A DNA stretch of 64,000 bases from Natrinema ejinorense (GCF_002494345.1 NZ_NXNI01000001.1:496001-560000); one strand, 5' to 3'; numbered from the stretch's first letter, positions 33,964-42,931 are shown. Notes: a model not told the origin generated them from the sequence alone. Program-made: numbers and translations.

Positions 33964-34208
33964 CGGTAGACCACTGCCGTGTGGCCGCGCGTCTCGAACA
34001 GTTCGGCATTGACGCGGTCAGCGAGGTCGGCCGCCTTCTCCTCGGTCGAACTTCCCGCTCGAGCGGCACGGAGGAATTTTACTTTGACGAGGTCCCGATC
34101 CGAGAGTTGAGCGTCGAGCTCGTCGACCACCGACTCGATGCCGCTTTTCCCGACCCAGACGGTCACATCGAGATCGTGTGCTCGTTGCTTGCGCTCCTGT
34201 GTATCCAT
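33960..34208 (-). CDS. YhbY (CRM domain) RNA-binding protein
   Basis: 82 residues: MDTQERKQRAHDLDVTVWVG, then KSGIESVVDELDAQLSDRDL, and VKVKFLRAARAGSSTEE - the CRM/YhbY fold (GxxG-type loop with KSGIE). The domain binds ribosomal RNA during ribosome assembly. The start at 34208 is preferred to the upstream alternative in the frame. It overlaps mscS by 4 bp and follows rnp4, an arrangement common in archaea. Confidence 0.87.
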   Translation of the reverse strand: MDTQERKQRAHDLDVTVWVGKSGIESVVDELDAQLSDRDLVKVKFLRAARAGSSTEEKAADLADRVNAELFETRGHTAVVYR

Positions 34209-34302
34209 GGCCCCGAGTAACGAATCAAGCGGCTTCAATCTTCCCGATTCGGACGCTTCAACTCGAGAGACCGATCACGTCGACACCGACCGGACGCGTG
34301 GC

Positions 34303-34581
34303 TCACTCCTCGTAGGGGTATCTGGCGTGGGCACCGCAGTCACAGGTGATCACGACGTGGCCGTCCTGCAATCTGACGCGAGCGTTCGCTCCCGGCCGGA
34401 GGTACGCATCACACCGATCGCAGGTGAATCGGCGGAACTCCCGTGGGAGCGTCAGCCGGTTTCGCTCCGCGACTCGCCGCGCGAGACGGACGTAGTAGCG
34501 AGCCCGATCGTCCGCGCCGTCGGCTGCCGCCGCTCGAGCGAGGTCGTGAAGCCGATCGATTCGCTCGGCGGCAACCTCCAT
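34303..34581 (-). CDS. rnp4: Ribonuclease P protein component 4 (Rpp21/Rpr2)
   Basis: 92 residues. The zinc ribbon reads RFTCDRCDAYLRPGANARVR ... VITCDCGAHARYPY with C-x2-C and C-x-C ligands; the N-terminal helices (EVAAERIDRLHDLARAAAAD) complete the archaeal Rpp21 fold. It partners Rpp29 to support the RNA subunit of RNase P in trimming the 5' ends of tRNAs. yhbY follows downstream, as is typical. Confidence 0.9.
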   Translation of the reverse strand: MEVAAERIDRLHDLARAAAADGADDRARYYVRLARRVAERNRLTLPREFRRFTCDRCDAYLRPGANARVRLQDGHVVITCDCGAHARYPYEE

Positions 34582-34900
34582 ACCCGTCTTTTCGTCGGTC
34601 CCCGTATTGATGTTGCGCTCCCGGGACGAAATCGGATCGCTGTGGAGAACCGACGGTGAGGAGCAAGCGTCTCCCCGTAACCGGCAGCGTCGGCAACGGG
34701 CGCCGTTCGCCCCGCTTCGTTTATTACGCCTTTCCGCCGGGCGGTTCGAGGACGGTAGGTGCCGTGGGACCTAATATCAGGCGGTAGTCGGTATTAAGGC
34801 GATGTCATCAGTGAGTGAAAACTTTCATTACCCTATACGTCGCTGTTCGTAGTACGCAATATTGATATATATAATATGAATGGAGGTGCTACAACCCGCT
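34582..34900. other. Divergent promoter region of rnp4 and the permuted binding protein
   Basis: 319 bp without an ORF. AT-rich sequences include ACCCTATACG (about 34838-34847) and GATATATATAATATG (about 34865-34879) before the binding-protein gene at 34901. GGAGGTG at 34882-34888 is a strong Shine-Dalgarno 12 bp before ATG 34901; it is transcribed only if the upstream TATA is used. Confidence 0.45.
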
Positions 34901-36697
34901 ATGAATTGGACCCCCTCTCCACCTGATGCCGGTATCAGCAGACGCTCGTTCCTCGCTGCCGGAGCGACGGGAGCCGCCGTTACCGCGGGCGGCTGTGTCG
35001 ATCGCGTCCAAAGCGTCGTCGGTCAGGCCGGGAGCAATCAACTCTCGGTGTCTATCACGACGGTTCCGGCGGACGCGGACAGACAGAACGTCAGAATCGC
35101 CAATCGACTCAAGGACCACCTCGAGCAGGTCGGCATCGGCGTCTCGATGGATATGCGGTCCCGATCGGAGATGTTGAGCGCGGTCCTGATCGACCACGAT
35201 TTCGATATCTACGTCGGGCTCCATCCGGCGGATTACGACCCCGACTTCCTCTACGAGGCCCTCCACTCGACGTTTGCCAGCGAGGCCGGGTGGCAAAACC
35301 CCTTCGGCTTCACCCGTCTGTACTTCGATCGGCTCCTGGAGGAACAGCGCCAACTCGATGGCGAGAAACGGAACCGACGCATCGAGTCGATCCTGTGGGG
35401 ACTGGCACGCGAGAAGCCGTTCGAACCGATCTGCGTTCCCGACGAATATCGCGTCGCCAGCACCGATCGGTTCGAGGGCTGGGAAGACGGTGATCTCGCC
35501 ACCCGATACGGCTATCTGGGGCTCGAGCCGGCCGAGGACGTCGACGACCTCCACGCGCTCGTGACCGACAGCCGGCTCACGACGAACCTCAATCCGCTTT
35601 CGGCGCCGTACCGGAACCGTGGGACGACCATCGACTTGCTCTACGATTCGTTGGGAACCGAACACGGCGGCGAGGTGACACCGTGGCTCGCCACGTCCTG
35701 GGAGTGGACCGAGGAGTCGAGGGACGCAGCAACCGCCACACCGGATCGAGCGGCAACGCGGACGGCGACGATCACGCTTCGCGAGGGGTGTCAGTTCCAC
35801 GACGGCGAACCCGTGACCGCCCACGACGTTGCGTTCACGTACCGATTCCTCGCGGACACGTCGCTGGGACGGGCCCCGATCCAGTCACCAGCGCCGCGGT
35901 ATCGGGGTCACGTCGACATCGTCGACGAGATCACGGTCGAGAGCGACAACGAGTTGACGATCACGATCGCCGGCGAGCAAGCGGTCGGCGAACGGGCATT
36001 TACCGTTCCGATCTTGCCCGAACACGTCTGGAGGAAGCGAGTCGATCAGTACGCCAGTGACAGCGAATTCACCGCACCGCAGGGGGAGTGGGCCGTCGTT
36101 ACTGCGGACAATATTCCGCCCGTCGGCAGCGGCCCCTTCCAGTTCGACGAGCGGACCGAAGAGGAGTCCCTCGTTCTCACGCGATTCGACGATCACTTCA
36201 CGCAACGGGACGACGTCGCGTTGCCCGAGGCAACCGTCGACGAACTGCGCTTTACGGTCGATCCGGGCAGCGCCGCTTCGATCGGTCGGGTAGCGGACAG
36301 CAATGCAGACGTGACCGCATCGATGCTGAGTACCCACTCGCTCCCTGCAATCCCCGATTCACCGGCCGTCAAACGACTGCAATCGCCGTCTCGACGGTTC
36401 TATCACGTCGGATTTAACGTTCGCAATGCGCCGTTCAGTAACTCGCATTTCCGCCGGGCGATCACACAGTTGATCGACAAAGAAGCGATCGTCGAGGAGG
36501 TGTTCTACGGGAACGCGACCCCCGCCGCGACGCCGGTCACCGGCGAGTGGATCCCGTCGAGTCTCGAATGGGGCGGTGAAGATCCGGTGACGCCGTTCCC
36601 CAGCTCGGATGGCGACCTCAACGTCGAAGCAGCGAAGGCAGCGTTCGAGCGCGCCGGGTTTCGGTACGATGATAACGGGCGGCTGCTTGAGGACTAG
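34901..36697 (+). CDS. Tat lipoprotein, circularly permuted SBP_bac_5-like substrate-binding protein (1)
   Basis: 598 residues. The signal has ISRRSFLAAGATG (Arg14-Arg15) and a lipobox ending at Cys32. The body belongs to the peptide/nickel-binding protein class, but the order is unusual. Residues ~47-195 look like the C-terminal part of an SBP_bac_5 protein (ITTVPADADRQNVRIANRL; YDPDFLYEALHS; FDRLLEEQRQLDGEKRNRR; RFEGWED). Residues ~218-598 then follow with the family's normal N-terminal and middle parts (TNLNPLSAPYRNRGTTIDLL; REGCQFHDGEPVTAHDVAF; VGSGPFQFDE; FNVRNAPFSNSHFRRAI; AKAAFERAGFRYDDNG). This indicates a circular permutation. No ABC permease or ATPase is nearby. PAP2 starts 8 bp after its stop. 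Confidence 0.8.
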   Translation: MNWTPSPPDAGISRRSFLAAGATGAAVTAGGCVDRVQSVVGQAGSNQLSVSITTVPADADRQNVRIANRLKDHLEQVGIGVSMDMRSRSEMLSAVLIDHDFDIYVGLHPADYDPDFLYEALHSTFASEAGWQNPFGFTRLYFDRLLEEQRQLDGEKRNRRIESILWGLAREKPFEPICVPDEYRVASTDRFEGWEDGDLATRYGYLGLEPAEDVDDLHALVTDSRLTTNLNPLSAPYRNRGTTIDLLYDSLGTEHGGEVTPWLATSWEWTEESRDAATATPDRAATRTATITLREGCQFHDGEPVTAHDVAFTYRFLADTSLGRAPIQSPAPRYRGHVDIVDEITVESDNELTITIAGEQAVGERAFTVPILPEHVWRKRVDQYASDSEFTAPQGEWAVVTADNIPPVGSGPFQFDERTEEESLVLTRFDDHFTQRDDVALPEATVDELRFTVDPGSAASIGRVADSNADVTASMLSTHSLPAIPDSPAVKRLQSPSRRFYHVGFNVRNAPFSNSHFRRAITQLIDKEAIVEEVFYGNATPAATPVTGEWIPSSLEWGGEDPVTPFPSSDGDLNVEAAKAAFERAGFRYDDNGRLLED

Positions 36698-36705
36698 TAG
36701 ATGCG

Positions 36706-37569
36706 ATGCTCGCCGAGGTGCTGACTCAGCTCGTTATCGTTATCGGGCTACTGCTCCCGATTTCGATCGCCGTTTTCATCGGTCGTGAGCGCCTCGTCCG
36801 GACTCACGCCGAGTGGCGAAGCCGACTCAGGACGTCCGCGCCGACGATCGCCGTGTTGCTCGTGGTCTTGCTGATCAATCGGGTCGCCAGACAGCGAGCG
36901 CCGCGACTCTCCCGAGAGATCGGACGCCATCTGACGGCGACGTTCTACAATATCGAGGGGGAGTTCATCCTGATCTTCCAGTCGATCGCGAACCCGGAGA
37001 CGACCGCATACTTCTCGAGTATCTACGTCTATGGCTATACGTTCCTGCTGATCTTCCCGATCATCCTCTACTTTACCCTCTCCGATACACGGATATTCCG
37101 GCGGTTGTTGACGGCATACGCGCTCAACTACGCAATCGGGCTCGTCCTCTATATTCTCGTCATCGCGTACGGTCCCCGAAACGTAATGCCATCCGAAGTC
37201 GCGGAAACGATGCTATACGATACGAATCCGCAATATCAGTACCTGACCCGGGAAGTCAACAGCAACACCAACGTCTTCCCGTCATTGCACACCTCGCTGT
37301 CGGCGACGGTCGCGACGTTCGCAGCGATCACCCGATCGACGTTCCCGAAGTGGTTCCTGCTCGCTGTCGTACTGGCAGCCAGCGTCGCGATTTCGACGAT
37401 GTTCCTGGGGATTCACTGGGGGATCGACGTGGTCGCAGGACTGTTGCTTGCGGCGCTCTGTGTCGTGCTCTCGGATCGACTCGTCGGTCGCTGGTCGCTG
37501 TCGGAACTGCTCAGGGACCGGTTACAGCAGTTCGAGGATCGGATACGTGGGCTGAACGGAAACGAGTGA
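36706..37569 (+). CDS. PAP2 superfamily membrane phosphatase/phosphotransferase
   Basis: 287 residues with about six helices. PAP2/Ipt motifs are YGPRNVMPSEV (KxxxRP-like loop), FPSLHTSLSATVATFA (PSxH, His ~197) and STMFLGIHWGIDVVAG (SRxxxGxHWxxD, His ~239). It probably dephosphorylates or transfers a lipid headgroup, as do inositol-phosphoceramide-synthase-like PAP2 proteins. It lies 8 bp downstream of the first permuted binding protein, so it shares that transcript. The link to a lipid or peptide substrate is unclear. Confidence 0.85.
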   Translation: MLAEVLTQLVIVIGLLLPISIAVFIGRERLVRTHAEWRSRLRTSAPTIAVLLVVLLINRVARQRAPRLSREIGRHLTATFYNIEGEFILIFQSIANPETTAYFSSIYVYGYTFLLIFPIILYFTLSDTRIFRRLLTAYALNYAIGLVLYILVIAYGPRNVMPSEVAETMLYDTNPQYQYLTREVNSNTNVFPSLHTSLSATVATFAAITRSTFPKWFLLAVVLAASVAISTMFLGIHWGIDVVAGLLLAALCVVLSDRLVGRWSLSELLRDRLQQFEDRIRGLNGNE

Positions 37570-37680
37570 CGACCGAGCCTCACCATCGGCGTCCGTTACG
37601 GCCGTCGACTCGAGCGAGGGCACCTCGAGTCGAGCGCAATACTGTTATATCGCGGCACATCACTATGATAGACGAACGAA

Positions 37681-39459
37681 ATGAACAGGAGACGGGTCGC
37701 CCCGAGCCACCGTAGTCGCAGCGACGACCGCGGCCCCCTCAGTCGGCGGGCGATGCTGGCGGCGACGGCCGGAGCGACACTCTCGACCAGTGGCTGCCTT
37801 CGACAGGTTCGAGACGTCGTCGTGCCGGACAATATCAAACAGCTCTCCGTGACGATCACCACGCTTCCAGCGGATGCCGACAGACAGGGCGTTCGGATCG
37901 CCGGTCGACTCGAGGACGCCTTCGAAGCGGTCGGAATCGACGTCTCCATCGACGTCCGCTCGGAAATCGAATTTCGTCGCACGGTCCTGTACGACCACGA
38001 GTTCGACATCTGCGTCGGTTGTCATCCGGGAGGAACCGATCCCGACTTCCTCTACGAAGCGTTGTACTCCCGGTATGCCGACGAATCGGGGTGGCAAAAC
38101 CCCTTCGGATTCGCCGATCAGGATGTCGATGAACTCCTCGATGCACAACGGAACGCCGACGGGGACGACCGTCGCAAGGTCGTCACCGAGGTTCTCGACG
38201 CGATCGCAACTGACCAGCCGTTCGTTCCGATTTGCATCCCCGAAGAACATCGGGTGGTCAGAACGGATCGATTCGACGACTGGGAGGCGGGTCATCTCGC
38301 GACACGCCACGGCTATCTCGGCCTCGACTCGATAGCGGCCGCCGAACAACTGAACGTTGCACATACGGACTCGAGACCGACTGAAAACCTCAATCCGATC
38401 GCAGCCGACTACCGCGGTCGCGGGACGATCATCGAGTTGCTCTACGATTCCGTGGCGACACAAAACGGGACGAACGCACTCCAGCCGTGGCTGGCCAGTT
38501 CCTGGGAGTGGGACGGCAACACGGTTAGTATCGACCTGCGCGAGAACTGTACGTTCCACGACGGTGAACCCGTCACTGCAGGCGACGTCGCCTTCACCTA
38601 TCAGTTCCTGCAGGACATTTCCCTCGGGAATCACGAAGTTCCCTCTCCGGCCCCTCGGTTCCGAGCCCAAGCCGACGCGATCGAGACGATCGACGTCGTT
38701 CATGCCAACCGCCTCGAGATGACGATGGATACGAACCACACGGTCGGCGAACGCGCGTTTCTGGTGCCGATCCTGCCTGCACACGTCTGGCGAGAGCGGG
38801 CGAGTGACGTGATGGGTCCCGGTGGACCGACTATTGCCCAGGGCACTACCGAAGGCGTCGTTGCCAACAACGTTCCCCCAATCGGGAGCGGCCCCTTCCG
38901 ATTCGAACGGCGAACCGAGGGTGACTTGCTGGTACTCACGCGGTTCGACGACCACTTCACCCGCCGCCTGGACATCGATCTTCCGGAGCCGACGGTCGGC
39001 GAGTGCCGCTTCAGGATACATCCGGACAGCACGGGGGCGACTCGGGTCGTCCAGGAGGGTACTGCCGACGTCACGAGTCTGCCGCTGCGTGCGTCCCTCG
39101 TCGATACCGTCTCCGAATCGGACGACGTTCGGTTGCTCGAGTCCCCCTCGTGGACGTTCTACTTCCTCGGGTTCAACACGCGCAAAGCGCCGTTCGGGAA
39201 CTTTCAGTTCCGTCGCGTCGTCGCACAACTGATCGACAAGGAGTGGCTCTGCAACGAGATATTCGACGGTCGTGCCCGCCCCATCGCGAGCCCGGTCCCC
39301 GACGAGTGGACGCCGGCTGAGCTCGAGTGGGATGGATACGACCCGGAAACGCCGTTTCTGGGCTCGGATGGGGAGGTCGACGTCAGTTCGGCCAAAGCCG
39401 CGTTCGAAGCGGCGGGGTTCAGATACGACGATCGGGGCCGGCTTCGGGCCAGACAGTGA
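37681..39459 (+). CDS. Tat lipoprotein, circularly permuted SBP_bac_5-like substrate-binding protein (2)
   Basis: 592 residues, a clear paralogue of the protein at 34901. A Tat motif (GPLSRRAMLAATAGATL, Arg22-Arg23) is followed by a lipobox with Cys39. As in the first copy, the segment that normally ends SBP_bac_5 proteins (ITTLPADADRQGVRIAGRLE; TDPDFLYEALYS; DELLDAQRNADGDDRRKVV; RFDDWEAG) comes first, and the family's usual beginning (TENLNPIAADYRGRGTIIEL; RENCTFHDGEPVTAGDVAF; IGSGPFRFER; FNTRKAPFGNFQFRRVV; AKAAFEAAGFRYDDRG) comes after. It has its own promoter region (TTATATCG at about 37645-37652). No transporter partner is adjacent. Confidence 0.8.
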   Translation: MNRRRVAPSHRSRSDDRGPLSRRAMLAATAGATLSTSGCLRQVRDVVVPDNIKQLSVTITTLPADADRQGVRIAGRLEDAFEAVGIDVSIDVRSEIEFRRTVLYDHEFDICVGCHPGGTDPDFLYEALYSRYADESGWQNPFGFADQDVDELLDAQRNADGDDRRKVVTEVLDAIATDQPFVPICIPEEHRVVRTDRFDDWEAGHLATRHGYLGLDSIAAAEQLNVAHTDSRPTENLNPIAADYRGRGTIIELLYDSVATQNGTNALQPWLASSWEWDGNTVSIDLRENCTFHDGEPVTAGDVAFTYQFLQDISLGNHEVPSPAPRFRAQADAIETIDVVHANRLEMTMDTNHTVGERAFLVPILPAHVWRERASDVMGPGGPTIAQGTTEGVVANNVPPIGSGPFRFERRTEGDLLVLTRFDDHFTRRLDIDLPEPTVGECRFRIHPDSTGATRVVQEGTADVTSLPLRASLVDTVSESDDVRLLESPSWTFYFLGFNTRKAPFGNFQFRRVVAQLIDKEWLCNEIFDGRARPIASPVPDEWTPAELEWDGYDPETPFLGSDGEVDVSSAKAAFEAAGFRYDDRGRLRARQ

Positions 39460-39537
39460 GTCCCGTCGATCCCGCACCGAACCCCGGCTGTCTCACTGGT
39501 CGTGAGCGAAAACGCTGAAAAACGGAACGGGTCGTCG

Positions 39538-39930
39538 TTACTGATCCTCAAGCGCGTCGGCGATGCGCTTTAGCGCGCGGGTCTGGTCGCGCATTTCGTC
39601 CCGGAGCTGTCGGACTTCGCGGACGAGTTCCTCGTTGCTCTCCTCCTGAGCGCTGGGACCGCCCGCACCCGGGCCGCCCGCGCCTGGACCGCCCGCACCC
39701 GGACCACCGGGGCCACCGCCCATCATCCCGCCCATCATCTGAGCGAACGGGTTCCCACCCATGCCACCGGGGCCGCCACCGCCGCCGCCGAACGGGCTTT
39801 CGGGAGGCTCTCCCTCGCCCTCTCCTTCTTCGGCTCGCTTCTCGCGGATTTCCTCGACTCGCTCGCGGAAGGATTTCTCCTCGCTGTCGTCGCCTGCGTC
39901 TTCGTCGGTGGATTCGTTTTCGTCCGTCAT
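39538..39930 (-). CDS. Acidic Gly/Met-rich low-complexity protein with coiled-coil C-terminus
   Basis: 130 residues. An acidic N-terminus (MTDENESTDEDAGDDSEEKS) and charged helix (FRERVEEIREKRAEE) are followed by a Gly/Met/Pro-rich middle (FGGGGGGPGGMGGNPF, AQMMGGMMGGG, then repeats of GPGAG/GGPGA) and a C-terminal coiled coil (ELVREVRQLRDEMRDQTRAL). The repetitive Gly-Pro-Gly-Ala stretch is encoded by short direct DNA repeats. No function is known. ATG at 39930 is preferred to one at 39969 because a CCTTTTCCC box (39953-39962) sits 23-32 bp upstream of it. Confidence 0.7.
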   Translation of the reverse strand: MTDENESTDEDAGDDSEEKSFRERVEEIREKRAEEGEGEGEPPESPFGGGGGGPGGMGGNPFAQMMGGMMGGGPGGPGAGGPGAGGPGAGGPSAQEESNEELVREVRQLRDEMRDQTRALKRIADALEDQ

Positions 39931-40058
39931 ACCAACGGATTCTGTTGCGTCGGGGAAAAGGGTTGCCATGTCTTAGATGACCGTGACGGTTGCTATCGTG
40001 ACACGATGGCCGTCGGGGACCGCCGTCGGAAACGATCGGCACGAGTCGACTCCTCGGA

Positions 40059-40823
40059 CTATGGCCGTGATCCGAACGATCCCAGCGACGACTGGAGGTC
40101 GCGATCCGTCCGTCCCGCTTCGAGGTCGTGGCCGACCAGCTCCCGCATGTCGACGGCGTAGGTCGTCCCGCCGTTCTCGAGGACCAACAGCCGTCCCTTG
40201 ACGCCGACGACCCGTCCCGACGCGATCGTCTCACGGACCGGCCGAGCCTCGAGGTCGATCCCGTAATCGAATCGGAACCGTTCGATCACGTCGAACTCCG
40301 CGAGAACGGACGTCCAGGCGGGCTCGTCGACCGTCGCCGCGAGCGACGCGACCTTCGGGCCCGTTCGAACGCGGTCGGTCAGCCGCGTCGCGATTTCGCC
40401 CTCGAGTTCCCGGGCGATTCGGCCGTTCGAGACGGTATGGACGTGGGCTCCACGATCCGCTCCCTGTTCACGCAAGCGGGTCTCGAGGCGCCGGTGCTTC
40501 GTGACGCCGACTTTGAACGTGTCGGGTGCGAAGGCCGCGATGTAGACCGCGTGGTCCTCGTAACAGTCCATCTCGTCTTTCAGGCAGGTGCCGGTACACC
40601 GGGCACAGACCCACGTGCTCGTGTGATACTCACAGTAGGGAGTCGACGGCCGGTCACAGGAGACGTGTTCGCCGTCGTCGATGGTCCCGGCACAGTGACG
40701 GTCCCCGAAGGCGTAGGCGAGGTCGTTTCCGGGCTCGAGCGGGCGGCGGTCGATGTCGCCACTGCCGGCGCTCGTCAGCAGCGACGATCCCCGACCGCTC
40801 GGCTCGTAGCCGACCAGTTGCAC
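40059..40823 (-). CDS. DUF2797 protein
   Basis: 254 residues from a GTG start at 40823 (the frame is open further upstream). It has a Cys/His-rich part: HCAGTIDDGEHVSCDRPSTP, YCEYHTSTWVCARCTGTCLK, a likely zinc-binding module (several C-x2-C and C-x-H), followed by a conserved region YIAAFAPDTFKVGVTKHRRL resembling the GIY-YIG-like core (Y-x-F-K-V/I-G) of DUF2797. The C-terminus has an OB-like region (VVGVKGRLLVLENGG). The family function is unknown; the layout suggests nucleic-acid binding. Confidence 0.78.
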   Translation of the reverse strand: MQLVGYEPSGRGSSLLTSAGSGDIDRRPLEPGNDLAYAFGDRHCAGTIDDGEHVSCDRPSTPYCEYHTSTWVCARCTGTCLKDEMDCYEDHAVYIAAFAPDTFKVGVTKHRRLETRLREQGADRGAHVHTVSNGRIARELEGEIATRLTDRVRTGPKVASLAATVDEPAWTSVLAEFDVIERFRFDYGIDLEARPVRETIASGRVVGVKGRLLVLENGGTTYAVDMRELVGHDLEAGRTDRDLQSSLGSFGSRP

Positions 40824-40929
40824 GGGGGCAGGTAGGGACCAGGGACGGATAGACGTAGCGCTCTCCAGCGACGGCTGGCCGATCACGGCCGAGGGAAGAC
40901 CTATCCGCGAGGGAGTCGAACGTCCCGAT

Positions 40930-41274
40930 ATGACTCTCGAGGGAACGCTCGAGACGGCCGGCGACGATCCCAGAGACGCCGTGTTGTTCGTCTTCACTGT
41001 CACCAACTCGGGCAGCGAACGAGTCACGCTCCAGTTTTCGGACGCTTGCAACGCGGAGTTCGTACTCGAGGACGGCGACGAGGAAATCTGGCGGTTCAGC
41101 GACGGGCGAGTATTCGCACAGATGCTCAGTTCCGAAACCCTCGCGCCGGGTGACGAGACGACCTACGAGGCGGAGTGGTCCGATCCAGTGCCAGGGGAGT
41201 ATACCGCCGTCGCGGCGTTGCGAGCGCGAGACGGGACCTGCGAGGCGAGGACCGACGTGTCCGTCCCGTCGTAG
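40930..41274 (+). CDS. BsuPI-related beta-sandwich protein (putative proteinase-inhibitor fold)
   Basis: 114 residues, entirely beta: VLFVFTVTNSGSERVTLQFS, then DACNAEFVLEDGDEEIWRFS, AQMLSSETLAPGDETTYEAE and PGEYTAVAALRA. This order (FxxxNxGxxxVxLxFxxGCxxEFxV...ExWRWS) matches BsuPI, the intracellular proteinase inhibitor of Bacillus. The role in haloarchaea is not established. Cys residues at DACN and GTCE might pair. It stands between the divergent DUF2797 gene and the peroxiredoxin. Confidence 0.82.
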   Translation: MTLEGTLETAGDDPRDAVLFVFTVTNSGSERVTLQFSDACNAEFVLEDGDEEIWRFSDGRVFAQMLSSETLAPGDETTYEAEWSDPVPGEYTAVAALRARDGTCEARTDVSVPS

Positions 41275-41477
41275 TATCGACGCTTGCACGCACCCGTCAG
41301 GGGAACGCACACACGTCGTCGCGTCTCGACGGCCCACAGGGAGTACGGTCACGGGGCAGTGGATCTGGCGCGAGTCCCGTCACGGTTCCAGTCAACTCTA
41401 CCGACAGGTGTCTCGTCGAGCCCCGAACTGTTCCGCAAACGAAACTGTCTTTCCGGCTTGCACACAACGATCGGTCG

Positions 41478-41957
41478 ATGGTAACAACTGGAGACGCTGC
41501 CCCCGACTTCACCGTACCGCTCGCAAACGGCGACATCGAGGAGTTTTCGCTGTCGGAGCGCCTCGAGGCGGAAGCACCGATCGTCCTCGCGTTCTTCCCC
41601 GGTGCGTTCACCAGCGTCTGTACGACCGAGATGTGTGCGTTCCAGGACAGACTGACCGGCTTCAACGATCTCGATGCCACCGTCTACGGCGTCAGCCGTG
41701 ACTCGCCGTTCACGCTCAACGAGTTCCGCGAGCAAAACGACCTCGAGTTCGGCCTGCTCAGCGACTACAACCAGGACGTCATCGACGACTACGGGATCGC
41801 GATGGACTTCGCCGATCTCGGCGTCTACGGCGTCTCCAAGCGATCGGTGTTCGTCGTCGACGGCGACGGCCAGATCGCGTACTCGTGGGTCAGCGACGAC
41901 CCCGGCGTCGAACCCGAGTACGACGAGGTCCAGGCTGCAGTCGAGGACCTCTCCTAA
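41478..41957 (+). CDS. Peroxiredoxin (PrxQ/BCP type)
   Basis: 159 residues. The peroxidatic motif is FFPGAFTSVCTTEMC: PxxxTxxC with Cys48, and a second Cys53 five residues later, the resolving position typical of the PrxQ/BCP group. The rest follows AhpC/TSA: DATVYGVSRDSPFTLNEF and a conserved Arg in SKRSVFVVD. It reduces hydroperoxides, probably with thioredoxin. ATG at 41478 starts MVTTGDAAPDFTVP, the family beginning. The upstream frame extension to 41175 overlaps the BsuPI-like gene and is not used. Confidence 0.9.
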   Translation: MVTTGDAAPDFTVPLANGDIEEFSLSERLEAEAPIVLAFFPGAFTSVCTTEMCAFQDRLTGFNDLDATVYGVSRDSPFTLNEFREQNDLEFGLLSDYNQDVIDDYGIAMDFADLGVYGVSKRSVFVVDGDGQIAYSWVSDDPGVEPEYDEVQAAVEDLS

Positions 41958-42033
41958 CGCAGCACCGATACCGACGACCACCTTTCCCCGCCCCCGTCGC
42001 AGGGCTTTTTTAGTCAGCAACCGAGGGTCACGT

Positions 42034-42849
42034 ATGAGCGACTCTGCCGCCGATGAGGCCTCCCGCCGCGTCTATGCTCCCGACGCCGATCACAATTTTC
42101 CCGACGACAAATTGAATACCGTTCTCGAGTTCATCGAAGACGACGAGGAGATCGCGACCTACCTCGAGGCACAGAACGTCAACGCGGTCGATCGGATGCA
42201 GTACAACGATCACGGGACGAAACACATCGAGATCGTCCGCAACCGGGCGCTGTGTCTCTACGACCTGCTCAAGGCGGGCGACGTCGATTTCAACGGCGCG
42301 CGCCAGCAGGGGCTCGACGAGGAGGACGAATCGGTCATCATCGCGCTCGCGGCCACCTTGCACGATGTCGGCCACGTCGTCCACCGCGATAGCCACGCGT
42401 ACTATTCGATCCCGCTGGCTGCGGACATCCTCGATCGAGTCCTCCCCGAGTTCTACGACGTCGCCGAGACCGTCCGAATGAAAGGCGAAGTCCTCCACGC
42501 CATCCTCTGTCATCACACGGCCGAGACGCCACTGACCACCGAGGCGGGCGTCATCCGCGTCGCCGACGCCCTCGACATGGAAAGCGGTCGCTCGCGGATC
42601 CCCTACGAGTACGGCGGTCGCGGCATCAACACCCTCTCGAGTCAGGCGATCAAGCGCGTCTCGCTCCAGCCCGGCGACACCACCCCCGTCATGGTCGAGA
42701 TCGCGATGACCAACGCCGCCGGCGTCTACCAGGTCGACAACCTCCTCAAGGCCAAACTCGAGGACTCCGGGCTCGAAGACCAGATTCGCATCGTCGCGCT
42801 CAACACGAACGAAAACCACGAGCAGTTAGTCGAGCGGATCGAACTCTAA
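42034..42849 (+). CDS. HD domain phosphohydrolase
   Basis: 271 residues. The HD motif is ALAATLHDVGHVVHRDSHAY (about residues 108-127) with an earlier His in DHGTKHIEIVRNRAL and later CHHTAETPL and VADALDMESGRSRI, so all metal ligands are present. This belongs to the YpgQ/RelA-like HD superfamily. The product and substrate are unknown. ATG at 42034 starts MSDSAADEASRRVYAP. Two hairpins follow its stop (42869-42889 and 42932-42950). Confidence 0.83.
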   Translation: MSDSAADEASRRVYAPDADHNFPDDKLNTVLEFIEDDEEIATYLEAQNVNAVDRMQYNDHGTKHIEIVRNRALCLYDLLKAGDVDFNGARQQGLDEEDESVIIALAATLHDVGHVVHRDSHAYYSIPLAADILDRVLPEFYDVAETVRMKGEVLHAILCHHTAETPLTTEAGVIRVADALDMESGRSRIPYEYGGRGINTLSSQAIKRVSLQPGDTTPVMVEIAMTNAAGVYQVDNLLKAKLEDSGLEDQIRIVALNTNENHEQLVERIEL

Positions 42850-42868
42850 AGCAACGAAATTATACCGA

Positions 42869-42889
42869 GAGCGCGACGTAGTCGCGCTC
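42869..42889. terminator. Hairpin after the HD phosphohydrolase gene
   Basis: GAGCGCGAC (42869-42877), loop GTA, GTCGCGCTC (42881-42889): a 9-bp perfect stem beginning 20 bp after the stop codon. Followed by GCAGCGTAAAATTTC. A plausible transcript 3' end. Confidence 0.4.
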
Positions 42890-42931
42890 GCAGCGTAAAA
42901 TTTCGATCAAAAGCACTCCTCCTTCCGTTCC

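Noticed and set aside
37663-39477. 604-codon minus-strand frame
   Set aside because: Antisense to the second binding protein, which has a Tat signal and clear family sequence; the antisense product is Arg-rich.
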